Source of the DNA: Rhodospirillaceae bacterium
Lineage (GTDB): Bacteria; Pseudomonadota; Alphaproteobacteria; Thalassobaculales; Thalassobaculaceae
NCBI GenBank assembly: GCA_002730675.1
Contig: PCAV01000066.1
Coordinates: forward strand, 2,217 to 14,712
DNA length: 12,496 bases
Direction of reading: 5' to 3'
Below the pieces are notes generated by a model. That model did no database searches and was not told the origin of the DNA. It was given only the letters and a program-made list of their open reading frames with translations. The position numbers and the translations under genes were made by a program. This document shows, in pieces, positions 1 through 6,560 of the stretch. The stretch's first letter is position 1; every line of letters begins with the position of its first letter.

Positions 1-1724
1 GCAGAAAAGTTTTGAGACGTGATTGAATTAGATACGTCAACGTTCAATTCGTATGCCTGTCTAACATATCGAACATCCATGCTTCGTCTTAAAATCCAGT
101 TTTCTTCAGGAACATTAGTTTTGGAAAGCATCTCTCTCGCGCTTTTTTCTAATTCTACATAGCTTGCTTCAAGAGTATTGGGTTCTGTCTCATCTAATAT
201 TGAAAAAAAAGTTTTACCATAATCGCGACTTATATCTGAGCCAATTAATCCGAGAGCCGAGAATGCCCCAGGGATTGGAGGAACTATAACCTCTTTTATT
301 TGTAATTCTTCTGCAAGGGCTGCCGCGTGCAGAGGACCCGCCCCCCCGAAACAAATTAGCGCGAATTCTCGTGCGTCATGTCCCCTCTCAACAGAAACTA
401 TTCTGAGTGCTTCACTCATTGAATTGTTAACGATCTGGATTATCGACGAAGCTGCCTGGTCGATTGAAACATCTAAGGGATCCGCGATCTTTTCCTTAAT
501 TGCCTGCTCCGCTTTTGAAAAATCAATTAAGAGGTCTCCGCCCAAAAGAGTAGTTGAATCAAGCCTGCCAAGAATAAGATTGGCATCTGTAACTGTTGGC
601 TCTAAACCACCTCTATCGTAGCAAACTGGTCCGGGTACTGCCCCAGCACTTTTTGGACCTACCCTAAGTGATCCAGCCGGGTCCACCCAGGCAATGCTTC
701 CACCACCCGCGCTTACTTCAGCTAAATCTATAACAGGCACTCTTATGGGGTGCCCCGTTCCATGTAACCATCGACTGCCACTGCCCTCGCCGCCAACCTC
801 ATATTCGGGCGTTGTTTCAATAATCCCATCTTGTATCAGGCTAGCCTTAGCGGTTGTCCCCCCCATATCGAATGATAATAGTTTTGACCTATTAATTTGT
901 TTGCCCGCAAGAGCAGCAGCTATAACCCCGGCAGCAGGACCCGACTCTGCAGCCATTGCCGGCATCTTTAAACTTTCCTCAATTTCAAATAACCCACCTC
1001 CAGATCCCATAATGTATGGTGCTGGAAGTCCTTTACTGGTAACAGCGCCTTTTAAACGTTGCAGATACGATGAAAGAATTGGTCCAACATAAGCACAAAT
1101 CGCAGTGGTACTGGTGCGCTCAAACTCCCTAATTTCTGGCAACACTTCAGAGGATAAAAAGATCGGAATACCGGGTAATGCCGCCCGTAAACGTCGACCC
1201 AATAATGCCTCGTGCTCGTCATTTAGAAAGGAGAAGAGAAGCGAAATAGCAATCGCTTCAACTTTAGATGCCTTGAGTTTAACAACCAGTTCAGCAATTT
1301 CATCTTCAGCTAACGGAATAACAACCTCTCCATTAGCTCCAATTCTTTCAGTAACCTCTAGGCGGTTGCGCCGTTGTACCAATGTAGAAGGCGGGTCTTG
1401 AAATAGATCATACAAATCTGCCCTGGCAGATCTTCTTAGTTCCAGAATGTCGCGAAAGCCTCGAGAAGCAATCAAACCAACCTGCGCTCCTTTTTCTTCT
1501 AGAATAGCGTTTGTAACAACAGTTGTTGCATGTGCTAACAAATTTACTCTATCTACTTCTATATCGAATTTACTAAGCGCTTGTTCCAAAGCTGTTAGTA
1601 CCGCCTGTCCAAAATTGCCTGGTGTTGATGAAACCTTTGTGACCCCAATAGTACCATCTTTTTCATTTACCACTGCAACATCAGTGAACGTGCCTCCAAT
1701 ATCAACACCAATTCGCCAGCTCAT
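1..1724 (-). CDS. Hydantoinase/oxoprolinase family protein, A-type subunit (partial, C-terminus off left edge)
   Basis: This is an ATP-dependent cyclic-amide hydrolase of the HyuA / 5-oxoprolinase / acetone carboxylase beta superfamily. About 574 residues lie inside the window and the reading frame is open to the left edge. The N-terminus carries the actin-like phosphate-binding motif GVDIGGTFTD (residues 6-15), followed by HATTVVTNAILE (65-76). Further on are a GSGGG segment, an ESGPAAGV segment, the second phosphate motif SFDMGGTTAKAS, an AGGGSIAWVD stretch, AGAVPGPVCY, PTVTDANLILGRL and CFGGAGPLHA. Together these cover the N-terminal hydantoinase domain and the main catalytic domain. The start is ATG 1724, preceded by a strong AGGAGG ribosome site. 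It lies 57 bp downstream of the CMD-family gene on the same strand, so the two are probably cotranscribed. Family members usually have about 680-700 residues, often followed by a B subunit, which would lie to the left. The substrate (hydantoin, 5-oxoproline or another lactam) cannot be told from sequence. Confidence 0.93.
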   Translation of the reverse strand, partial: MSWRIGVDIGGTFTDVAVVNEKDGTIGVTKVSSTPGNFGQAVLTALEQALSKFDIEVDRVNLLAHATTVVTNAILEEKGAQVGLIASRGFRDILELRRSARADLYDLFQDPPSTLVQRRNRLEVTERIGANGEVVIPLAEDEIAELVVKLKASKVEAIAISLLFSFLNDEHEALLGRRLRAALPGIPIFLSSEVLPEIREFERTSTTAICAYVGPILSSYLQRLKGAVTSKGLPAPYIMGSGGGLFEIEESLKMPAMAAESGPAAGVIAAALAGKQINRSKLLSFDMGGTTAKASLIQDGIIETTPEYEVGGEGSGSRWLHGTGHPIRVPVIDLAEVSAGGGSIAWVDPAGSLRVGPKSAGAVPGPVCYDRGGLEPTVTDANLILGRLDSTTLLGGDLLIDFSKAEQAIKEKIADPLDVSIDQAASSIIQIVNNSMSEALRIVSVERGHDAREFALICFGGAGPLHAAALAEELQIKEVIVPPIPGAFSALGLIGSDISRDYGKTFFSILDETEPNTLEASYVELEKSAREMLSKTNVPEENWILRRSMDVRYVRQAYELNVDVSNSITSQNFS

Positions 1725-1757
1725 TTTGGCCTCCTAAAAAATATGTTCGCTTTCTAA

Positions 1758-1779
1758 TTTCATATGGCGTTATATGAAA
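1758..1779 (-). repeat. Intercistronic inverted repeat (8-bp arms) between the CMD-family and hydantoinase genes
   Basis: TTTCATAT and ATATGAAA form perfect 8-bp arms around a 6-nt loop, in the 57-bp gap between two codirectional minus-strand genes. No T-run follows the stem on the minus strand, so it does not look like a Rho-independent terminator. It could be an RNA processing or stability hairpin, or chance in AT-rich DNA. Confidence 0.4.
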
Positions 1780-1781
1780 AA

Positions 1782-2174
1782 TTAATCTGTGCTTTCCGAC
1801 GAGAGAAGACCCTTTTCTGTCAGAAATTCTTCCGCCACTTTGATTGCGTCTAGCGTGGCCGGAATCCCGCAATATGGCACCGTGTGCAGTAAAGTTTCCC
1901 TGATTTCGTCGACAGTACAACCATTATTGATTGCACTTTGTAAATGAAGAGAAAGTTCGTGAGGCCTATTTAAAGCTGTTAACATGGCCAAGCAGAGCAT
2001 ACTTCTAAATTTCTTCTCAAGCCCCGGACGACTCCATACCATGCCGAAAGCTGCTGTTTCTGAAAATTCCCTTAAAGGCCCATTGAAAGAATTTGTGCTT
2101 TTGTCACGTGCTTCAAGATAATCCACACCCAAAACGTCCGCCAAAATCTTTCGTCCGTTTTCTCTCGTAGCCAT
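1782..2174 (-). CDS. Carboxymuconolactone decarboxylase (CMD) family protein
   Basis: This 130-residue all-helical protein belongs to the CMD/AhpD superfamily and is close to the PcaC-type subgroup. The diagnostic block runs from residue 57 to about 115. It includes LCLAMLTALNRPHELSLHLQ, the INNGCTVDEI turn and ETLLHTVPYCGIPA, with His77 and Cys102 at conserved positions. There is no CxxC pair as in AhpD, so a thiol peroxidase role is unlikely. A decarboxylase or isomerase-like role is more plausible, but many family members are uncharacterised. ATG 2174 is chosen because GGGAG lies 9 nt upstream. The gene is first in a presumed two-gene minus-strand unit with the hydantoinase gene. It is not in a recognisable protocatechuate (pca) cluster here, so the gene symbol is left empty. 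Confidence 0.9.
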   Translation of the reverse strand: MATRENGRKILADVLGVDYLEARDKSTNSFNGPLREFSETAAFGMVWSRPGLEKKFRSMLCLAMLTALNRPHELSLHLQSAINNGCTVDEIRETLLHTVPYCGIPATLDAIKVAEEFLTEKGLLSSESTD

Positions 2175-2231
2175 TTATTTAAACTCCCAGTTAGATAAGA
2201 AAGATCTCTAGTCTGCCTGTTTAATTTAAAA

Positions 2232-2274
2232 AGGTCGACATCGACATTCCTATTTTCTGATATAGGTCGACATC
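2232..2274. promoter_or_regulatory. Pair of 11-bp direct repeats (AGGTCGACATC) in a divergent spacer; candidate operator or promoter element
   Basis: Exact copies of AGGTCGACATC lie at 2232-2242 and 2264-2274, 32 bp apart start to start, which is about three helical turns. Each contains the palindrome GTCGAC and a TCGACA hexamer that resembles a -35 box. Possible -10 hexamers toward the plus-strand permease are GATATA (2259-2264) or TAGGAT (2292-2297), with spacings of 18 and 19 bp. The spacer (2175-2337) separates the divergent CMD-family and EamA genes. Same-face spacing suggests two sites for one regulator. The regulator is unknown and no regulator gene lies nearby. Confidence 0.4.
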
Positions 2275-2337
2275 ATCAGACATCTGAACAATAGGATTTA
2301 ATACACAGAGACAATAGTTTACCTTGCTGAAAGAAAT

Positions 2338-3366
2338 ATGGCTGATAGCTTTTTCTCTATTAGACCATCTTCCAACAATTCTAGAAATCTTGGAAAATGT
2401 TACTATGCCATGGTGAAACAGAAAGACAAATCAACGGATAATATCAATGGCATTTATTGTATTTTAATAGGGATGTTAGTTGTAACACTGCAAGATTGCA
2501 CGGTTAAATGGCTTAGTCCAGACTATGCTCTGCATCAAATAATGCTTATTAGAAGCGTTATAGCGATACTCATAATCTTTTTTATCATCAAGTGGGAAGG
2601 TGGGTTTCGACTTCTTAAAACTAGGCATCTAAGCTGGCACTTATTGAGAGCTGGTTTATTGATTGTAGCAAATTTAACACTATTCATGGCAGTTGCAGCC
2701 ATCCCATATGCAGAGGCAATAGCCATCTTTTTTGTGGCTCCTTTATTTATCACCCTTCTATCCATACCTATTTTAGGTGAACAGGTGGGACTTCGCCGTT
2801 GGGCCGCCATCATTATTGGTCTCGCTGGAGTAGTGTTAATGATACAACCCGGCCGGGCAGTTTTCGACTGGTCAAGTCTCTTACCACTGGCTGCCGCCTT
2901 TTCGTATGCCTCTATGCAAACGATTACTAGAAAGATTGGTAAGACCGATAAAGCTTCGACCATGGGTTTTTACATGCAAGCAACAATGATAGTTACGAGT
3001 ATAGTAATCGGCATCTTGATCGGTGATGGCAGGTTTTCCGGTTCGGGTCACTCCAGTCTTGAATTTCTTCTAAGAGCCTGGGTAGTTCCTAAAACAGAAC
3101 ATCTCTGGATCCTTTTATCGTGCGGCCTACTGAGTGGTATTGGGAGCTATCTTCTAAGCCAATCCTATCGCCTTGGACAAGCAACCTTGATTGCCCCGTT
3201 TGAGTACACCGCACTTCCGCTTTCAGTCGTTTTGGGTTTCATTATATGGAATGAAATCCCAACTTTTCACGGCGCTATCGGAATGTTACTTATTATTGGA
3301 GCCGGCCTATATACGCTTTATCGGGAACGATCAGTTCGCCAAGCAAATACAGTAGGCAATGCTTAA
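2338..3366 (+). CDS. EamA/DMT-superfamily permease
   Basis: This is a 342-residue inner-membrane protein of the drug/metabolite transporter superfamily, predicted to have ten membrane helices as two EamA repeats. The first repeat includes GMLVVTLQDCTVKWLS (45-60) and ends with the hallmark LGEQVGLRRWAAIIIGLAGV (146-165). The second ends with an equivalent WNEIPTFHGAIG helix before a basic C-terminus. Family members export or import small metabolites, and the substrate cannot be assigned. ATG 2338 has a weak GAAAG upstream. It gives a 24-residue polar N-terminal extension before a second in-frame ATG at 2410 (MVKQKDK), which would yield 318 residues, closer to the usual 290-310. Neither start has a convincing ribosome site. 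The gene stands alone on its strand and converges with the RidA gene across 21 bp. Confidence 0.9.
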   Translation: MADSFFSIRPSSNNSRNLGKCYYAMVKQKDKSTDNINGIYCILIGMLVVTLQDCTVKWLSPDYALHQIMLIRSVIAILIIFFIIKWEGGFRLLKTRHLSWHLLRAGLLIVANLTLFMAVAAIPYAEAIAIFFVAPLFITLLSIPILGEQVGLRRWAAIIIGLAGVVLMIQPGRAVFDWSSLLPLAAAFSYASMQTITRKIGKTDKASTMGFYMQATMIVTSIVIGILIGDGRFSGSGHSSLEFLLRAWVVPKTEHLWILLSCGLLSGIGSYLLSQSYRLGQATLIAPFEYTALPLSVVLGFIIWNEIPTFHGAIGMLLIIGAGLYTLYRERSVRQANTVGNA

Positions 3367-3387
3367 ACGCAACATCCAAAAAAAACT

Positions 3388-3852
3388 TCATTCAGCCAAG
3401 ATCTTTATTGTAATTTCAACTTCTACAGGGATATCAAAGGGTAACGAACTCATTCCCACTGCGGAACGAGCACCTCGACCCTTCTCTCCAAAAATATCAA
3501 TAAATAAGTTAGAAAATCCATCGATTACCCGAGGATGTTCCGTAAATCCTGGGGCCGCGTTTACCATGCCGAATGTCCTGACAACTTGCTCAACCCTATC
3601 TAGTGACCCAATAGCATCCCGAAGCGCAACCAGAGTGTAGAGGCCAACATTTCGAGCCGCTAAAATGGCTTCATCGACAGACAAGTTCGTTGGAACCTGT
3701 CCAGTTAACGGCTTACCATCATTGTCACGCGGGCCTTGACCGGATAAGTGAGCATAACCATCCAAAATCACCGCTTTTGCATAAGCGCCAGCCGGAGGCG
3801 AAGACTTCGGCAGGATAATTTTTAATTCTTCTAAACGTTTTTCTATGTTCAT
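3388..3852 (-). CDS. RidA (YjgF/YER057c/UK114) family protein
   Basis: This 154-residue protein belongs to the RidA superfamily, whose trimeric members hydrolyse reactive enamines and imines or act on related intermediates. Motifs in order are LSGQGPRDNDGKPLTGQV (36-53), RTFGMVNAAPGFTEHPRVI (92-110) and GARSAVGMSSLPFDIPVEVE (127-146). The PGFTEHPRVI block and the SAVG motif point to the branch often annotated as YjgF/UK114-like group 2, rather than canonical RidA (ARSCVEV...). Arg129 and Glu146 match the conserved Arg and Glu of the family's ligand pocket, so imine chemistry is possible but not shown. ATG 3852 has GGAAG 5 nt upstream. The gene lies 14 bp downstream of the DUF2000 gene on the same strand, almost certainly in one operon. 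It may protect against unstable nitrogen-containing products of the nearby oxidative enzymes; this is inferred from context. Confidence 0.93.
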   Translation of the reverse strand: MNIEKRLEELKIILPKSSPPAGAYAKAVILDGYAHLSGQGPRDNDGKPLTGQVPTNLSVDEAILAARNVGLYTLVALRDAIGSLDRVEQVVRTFGMVNAAPGFTEHPRVIDGFSNLFIDIFGEKGRGARSAVGMSSLPFDIPVEVEITIKILAE

Positions 3853-3866
3853 AGTATCTTCCGATG

Positions 3867-4298
3867 TTAGGGATGCATTTTTGCACCTTTAAAAATTTTA
3901 TCGACTAATTTTTTCTCTTCTCTTAGTCCCAAACCGACAATAGGCAGATCTTCTGACTTTTTCTTTTTTACGGTTGCACGATTCGCATTGTCATCTCCTG
4001 TTTGAAACATATCTTCTATGTATAAACAAAACTTTACTCCGCGTTCCAGCCCCCTTCGGTGGATTGTTTTCATTCTAATATCGTCACAAGTCAACACTAT
4101 TACAGGTTGAATTAGGAGGGGTGCATATTTGATCGCTGAAGCGTCCTCATATTCATCACCCAGTAAAGCGCCATGCTGTCCTGTAATTCCAGAAGTTATG
4201 AACGCTGTAACATTCAACTTTTGCCAAACAGCTAAATCATCCCGAACAGCAATTGCTATTTTTGTATCAAAATCCATTATTGCGAAGCCATTAAGCAT
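3867..4298 (-). CDS. DUF2000 family protein
   Basis: This 143-residue soluble protein matches the DUF2000 family, whose fold is known to resemble peptidyl-tRNA hydrolase 2. Recognisable blocks are the N-terminal KIAIAVRDDLAVWQKLNVTA (13-32), GDEYEDA (47-53), IYTEEMF-like IEDMFQTGDDNANRATV (94-110) and the C-terminal VGLGLREEKKLVDKIFKGAK (121-140). The family has no established biochemical function. ATG 4298 is used, but no ribosome site is evident. A second in-frame ATG at 4277 would remove seven residues. The gene is first in a two-gene unit with RidA and is divergent from the flavin monooxygenase gene. Its position suggests an accessory or regulatory role in the same metabolic process, which is inference only. 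Confidence 0.85.
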   Translation of the reverse strand: MLNGFAIMDFDTKIAIAVRDDLAVWQKLNVTAFITSGITGQHGALLGDEYEDASAIKYAPLLIQPVIVLTCDDIRMKTIHRRGLERGVKFCLYIEDMFQTGDDNANRATVKKKKSEDLPIVGLGLREEKKLVDKIFKGAKMHP

Positions 4299-4342
4299 TG
4301 AATCATTTAATTATCGACTGGATGAATATTAAAAAGATATAA

Positions 4343-4365
4343 AAGATTAATTTCAAATTAATTTT
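4343..4365. promoter_or_regulatory. AT-rich palindrome in the divergent DUF2000 / flavin monooxygenase spacer; candidate operator
   Basis: A perfect 17-bp odd palindrome, ATTAATTT-C-AAATTAAT, sits at 4346-4362. It extends to 11-bp arms (4343-4365) with one G/T mismatch pair. It lies in the 130-bp spacer (4299-4428) between divergent genes, where a dimeric regulator would be expected to bind. A loose promoter-like pair toward the plus-strand gene overlaps it (TTCAAA and CATAAT, 15-bp spacing). The base composition lowers its significance. Confidence 0.4.
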
Positions 4366-4428
4366 CATCAGGCATAATTAGACTTGTAATTTTTTGAATA
4401 AAACATTCATTGTGCTGAAGGTTTTCTA

Positions 4429-5547
4429 ATGGGTAACCCTCTTTTTAATAAAAACCGGATGAAACTTGGAGTAATGGCATCTAATTGTTCTCACGGTTCA
4501 ACCGTAACTACAGCCGAAAACAGCTGGCGCATGACATGGGAAGAAAATAAACAGCTCGCGCAAATGGTAGACGGCTCAGGGATAGAGGTTTTGCTTCCGG
4601 TCGGCAGATGGAAAGGTTACGGAGGAGAAACCAACTTTAACAATAAAACATTTGAAAGCTTCACTTGGGCATCTGGTATAGGCGCTGTTACAGACCATTG
4701 CGCTGTGTTTGCGACGATACATGCCCCTCTGATACATCCTGTAGCAGCCGCTAAAATGGCTGCAACAGCGGATCATATCAGTAATGGGCGCTTTGCAATT
4801 AATGTGGTCGCTGGGTGGTTCAAAAACGAATTTGAAATGTTCGATACAAAATGGCGTGATCATAAGAACAGATATAATTATCTTGAAGAGTGGACGGTAT
4901 TATTAAAGCGTCTTTGGCAAGAAGACGAAGCATTTGATTTTGAAGGTGACTTTTTTCAAGGCAAATCGCTCTGGAGCCAACCTAAGCCGTTACAAACCCC
5001 CTACCCTCCCATAATGAATGCTGGATCATCGCCGAACGGACAACTGTTTTCAGCCAAACATGCAAACATGAATTTCGTGATGTTAAAGCAAAAAGACCGC
5101 GATAGCGACGCCGCCCAAATTAACCATCTTAAAAACCTTGCATTAGATTTAAATAGGTCTTCGCAATGCTGGATCCATGGATATGTTGTGTGCCGAGAAA
5201 CAGAACAGGAAGCAAAGAAGTATCTTAACCACTATGTCATTGAGAAAGGTGACGATGTAGCGGTAAGTAATATGCTTGATATTTTTGGAATTGAGTCGCA
5301 AACACTCGACGAGTCTGTTCTCAATGAATTTAAGTTTCATTTCAAGGCCGGGCATGGAGGTTATCCACTTGTTGGCACCCCAGATCAAATTGTTTCAAAA
5401 ATGCAAGATCTCTCGTCTATGGGGGTAGATGGCATTCTGTTATCCTGGTTAGATTATATCGATGAAGCCCATTACTGGATCGAAAATGTATTACCAAGAT
5501 TAGAGCAGGCCGGATTGCGTGACCCCTTCACGCCTTCTCTTCTATGA
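4429..5547 (+). CDS. LLM-class flavin-dependent monooxygenase, RutA/SfnG-like
   Basis: This 372-residue protein of the luciferase-like monooxygenase superfamily uses reduced FMN and O2, normally supplied by a separate flavin reductase. It resembles pyrimidine monooxygenase RutA and dimethyl-sulfone monooxygenase SfnG. Visible blocks are NCSHGSTVTT (19-28), RWKGYGGETNFNNKTFESFT (60-79), HPVAAAKMAATADHISNGRF (103-122) with NVVAGW (125-130), the KPLQTPYPPIMNAGSSP segment (186-202) and the C-terminal GYPLVGTPDQIVSKM (311-325). These cover the TIM barrel and its substrate-binding insertions. ATG 4429 has GAAGG 7 nt upstream. The stop overlaps the start of the next permease as ATGA, so oxidation and transport appear translationally coupled. 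The substrate could be a pyrimidine, N-heterocycle, sulfone or sulfonate. No flavin reductase gene is in the window. Confidence 0.93.
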   Translation: MGNPLFNKNRMKLGVMASNCSHGSTVTTAENSWRMTWEENKQLAQMVDGSGIEVLLPVGRWKGYGGETNFNNKTFESFTWASGIGAVTDHCAVFATIHAPLIHPVAAAKMAATADHISNGRFAINVVAGWFKNEFEMFDTKWRDHKNRYNYLEEWTVLLKRLWQEDEAFDFEGDFFQGKSLWSQPKPLQTPYPPIMNAGSSPNGQLFSAKHANMNFVMLKQKDRDSDAAQINHLKNLALDLNRSSQCWIHGYVVCRETEQEAKKYLNHYVIEKGDDVAVSNMLDIFGIESQTLDESVLNEFKFHFKAGHGGYPLVGTPDQIVSKMQDLSSMGVDGILLSWLDYIDEAHYWIENVLPRLEQAGLRDPFTPSLL

Positions 5548-6425
5548 GCATTTTCTTTTCTCGTAACTGGGGACTATTTTTTTTAATCATTGTTTGGTTC
5601 TGTTGGGGTTTCAGCTATCCAGCAACCAAAATTACTCTGCGCGGTTTCGATGTTTGGACAAGCCGTCTAATTATCATGGCTGCTGGCGGATTTCTTCTTT
5701 TATGTTTAGCCAAGCTCAATAAGGAACAGATACAAGTACGACGGGATGATTGGTGGGACCTAATATTGGCATCAATCTTCAACATGACAATTTTTCAATT
5801 GGGAATGACCTTGGGCGTGCATTTTTTCAGTGCAGGTCGGACTGTAGTAATTGTCTATACAATGCCGCTTTGGGCAATGCTTTTTGCTTGGATTTTATTA
5901 AAAGAAACCCCAAGTAGACGACAGCTATATGGTCTAGGCCTGGGGCTATTGGGTTTATTTTTCTTAATGGGGCAAGATTTCAAAGATTTGCCCCATGCGT
6001 ATTTAGGGGCGACTTGCACACTTGTAGGCGCTATCTCTTTCGGTCTAGGCACAGTTTGGATGAAGCGAAAGAAATGGCATAACAATCCGACTGTTATCGC
6101 AGGATGGCAGTTAGTTTTGGGTTCCCTGCCTGTTATTCCGTTTTGGTTGATTCTAGGAGAGGAAACAAAATGGAACGACTTAACACCAGAAATTTGGACA
6201 AGTTTTTTGTTCCTCATTTTAATAGCAAATGTTCTTGCGTATTTTGCTTGGTTTAGAGTTTTGTCAATCTTTCCAGCCTCAATATCAGGACTTGGGACAC
6301 TTGCAGTACCTGTCGTTGGACTTTTAGCAAGTTATCTAATACTAAATGAAAGTCTAGGTTGGCATGAAATAGTAGCTGCTACCCTAATTGTGTCAGCTCT
6401 TTTTTTTACCCTTAGACAAACTTAA
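5544..6425 (+). CDS. EamA/DMT-superfamily permease, coupled to the upstream monooxygenase
   Basis: This is a 293-residue, roughly ten-helix inner-membrane permease. The first EamA repeat opens with the typical WGFSYPATKI (21-30). It continues through GRTVVIVYTMPLWAMLFAW (98-116) and LLKETPSRRQLYGLGLGLLG (118-137). The second repeat ends with the LNESLGWHEIVAATLIV helix. The length is normal for the family. The start ATG overlaps the monooxygenase stop codon (ATGA), with no ribosome site of its own needed beyond coupling. The tight pairing suggests it moves the substrate or product of the monooxygenase, although direction and ligand are not readable. It is only distantly similar to the other permease in this window (2338-3366), so a recent local duplication is unlikely. 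Confidence 0.92.
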   Translation: MSIFFSRNWGLFFLIIVWFCWGFSYPATKITLRGFDVWTSRLIIMAAGGFLLLCLAKLNKEQIQVRRDDWWDLILASIFNMTIFQLGMTLGVHFFSAGRTVVIVYTMPLWAMLFAWILLKETPSRRQLYGLGLGLLGLFFLMGQDFKDLPHAYLGATCTLVGAISFGLGTVWMKRKKWHNNPTVIAGWQLVLGSLPVIPFWLILGEETKWNDLTPEIWTSFLFLILIANVLAYFAWFRVLSIFPASISGLGTLAVPVVGLLASYLILNESLGWHEIVAATLIVSALFFTLRQT

Positions 6426-6528
6426 GATACAATACATTGTTGAAAAAAAGACCGTGCAGAGATCTACTATATGATTGCCGGAAGCTTATTAACAATTCGT
6501 GTTCTGTCCTCAGTCTAATAGAAGTATC

Positions 6529-6546
6529 TTATTTTTAGAAAAATAA
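6529..6546 (+). repeat. Short A/T-only inverted repeat upstream of the second flavin monooxygenase
   Basis: TTATTTTT and AAAAATAA form complementary 8-bp arms with a 2-nt centre (or 7-bp arms with a TAGA loop). The repeat ends just before the AGGGGATAAAGG ribosome site of the gene at 6561. It contains only weak base pairs, so it may be a protein-binding site or chance. It is unlikely to terminate transcription. The rest of the 6426-6560 spacer shows a possible promoter, TTGAAA (6440-6445) and TACTAT (6465-6470), with a long 19-bp gap. Confidence 0.25.
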
Positions 6547-6560
6547 ATAGGGGATAAAGG

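Noticed and set aside
424..1737. Four plus-strand reading frames at 424-621, 694-1092, 1105-1401 and 1447-1737
   Set aside because: All lie in one plus frame opposite the continuous minus-strand hydantoinase gene, which has clear family motifs; they are antisense shadows.
2535..2963. 142-residue minus-strand frame inside the first EamA gene
   Set aside because: Antisense to a well-supported membrane permease; no family features of its own.
3359..3640. 93-residue plus-strand frame after the first EamA gene
   Set aside because: Opposite the RidA gene, which has unmistakable motifs; basic, Ser-rich shadow translation.
2338..6425. The two EamA permeases as a recent tandem duplication
   Set aside because: Their sequences differ throughout by eye beyond shared family motifs; they look like distant paralogues.
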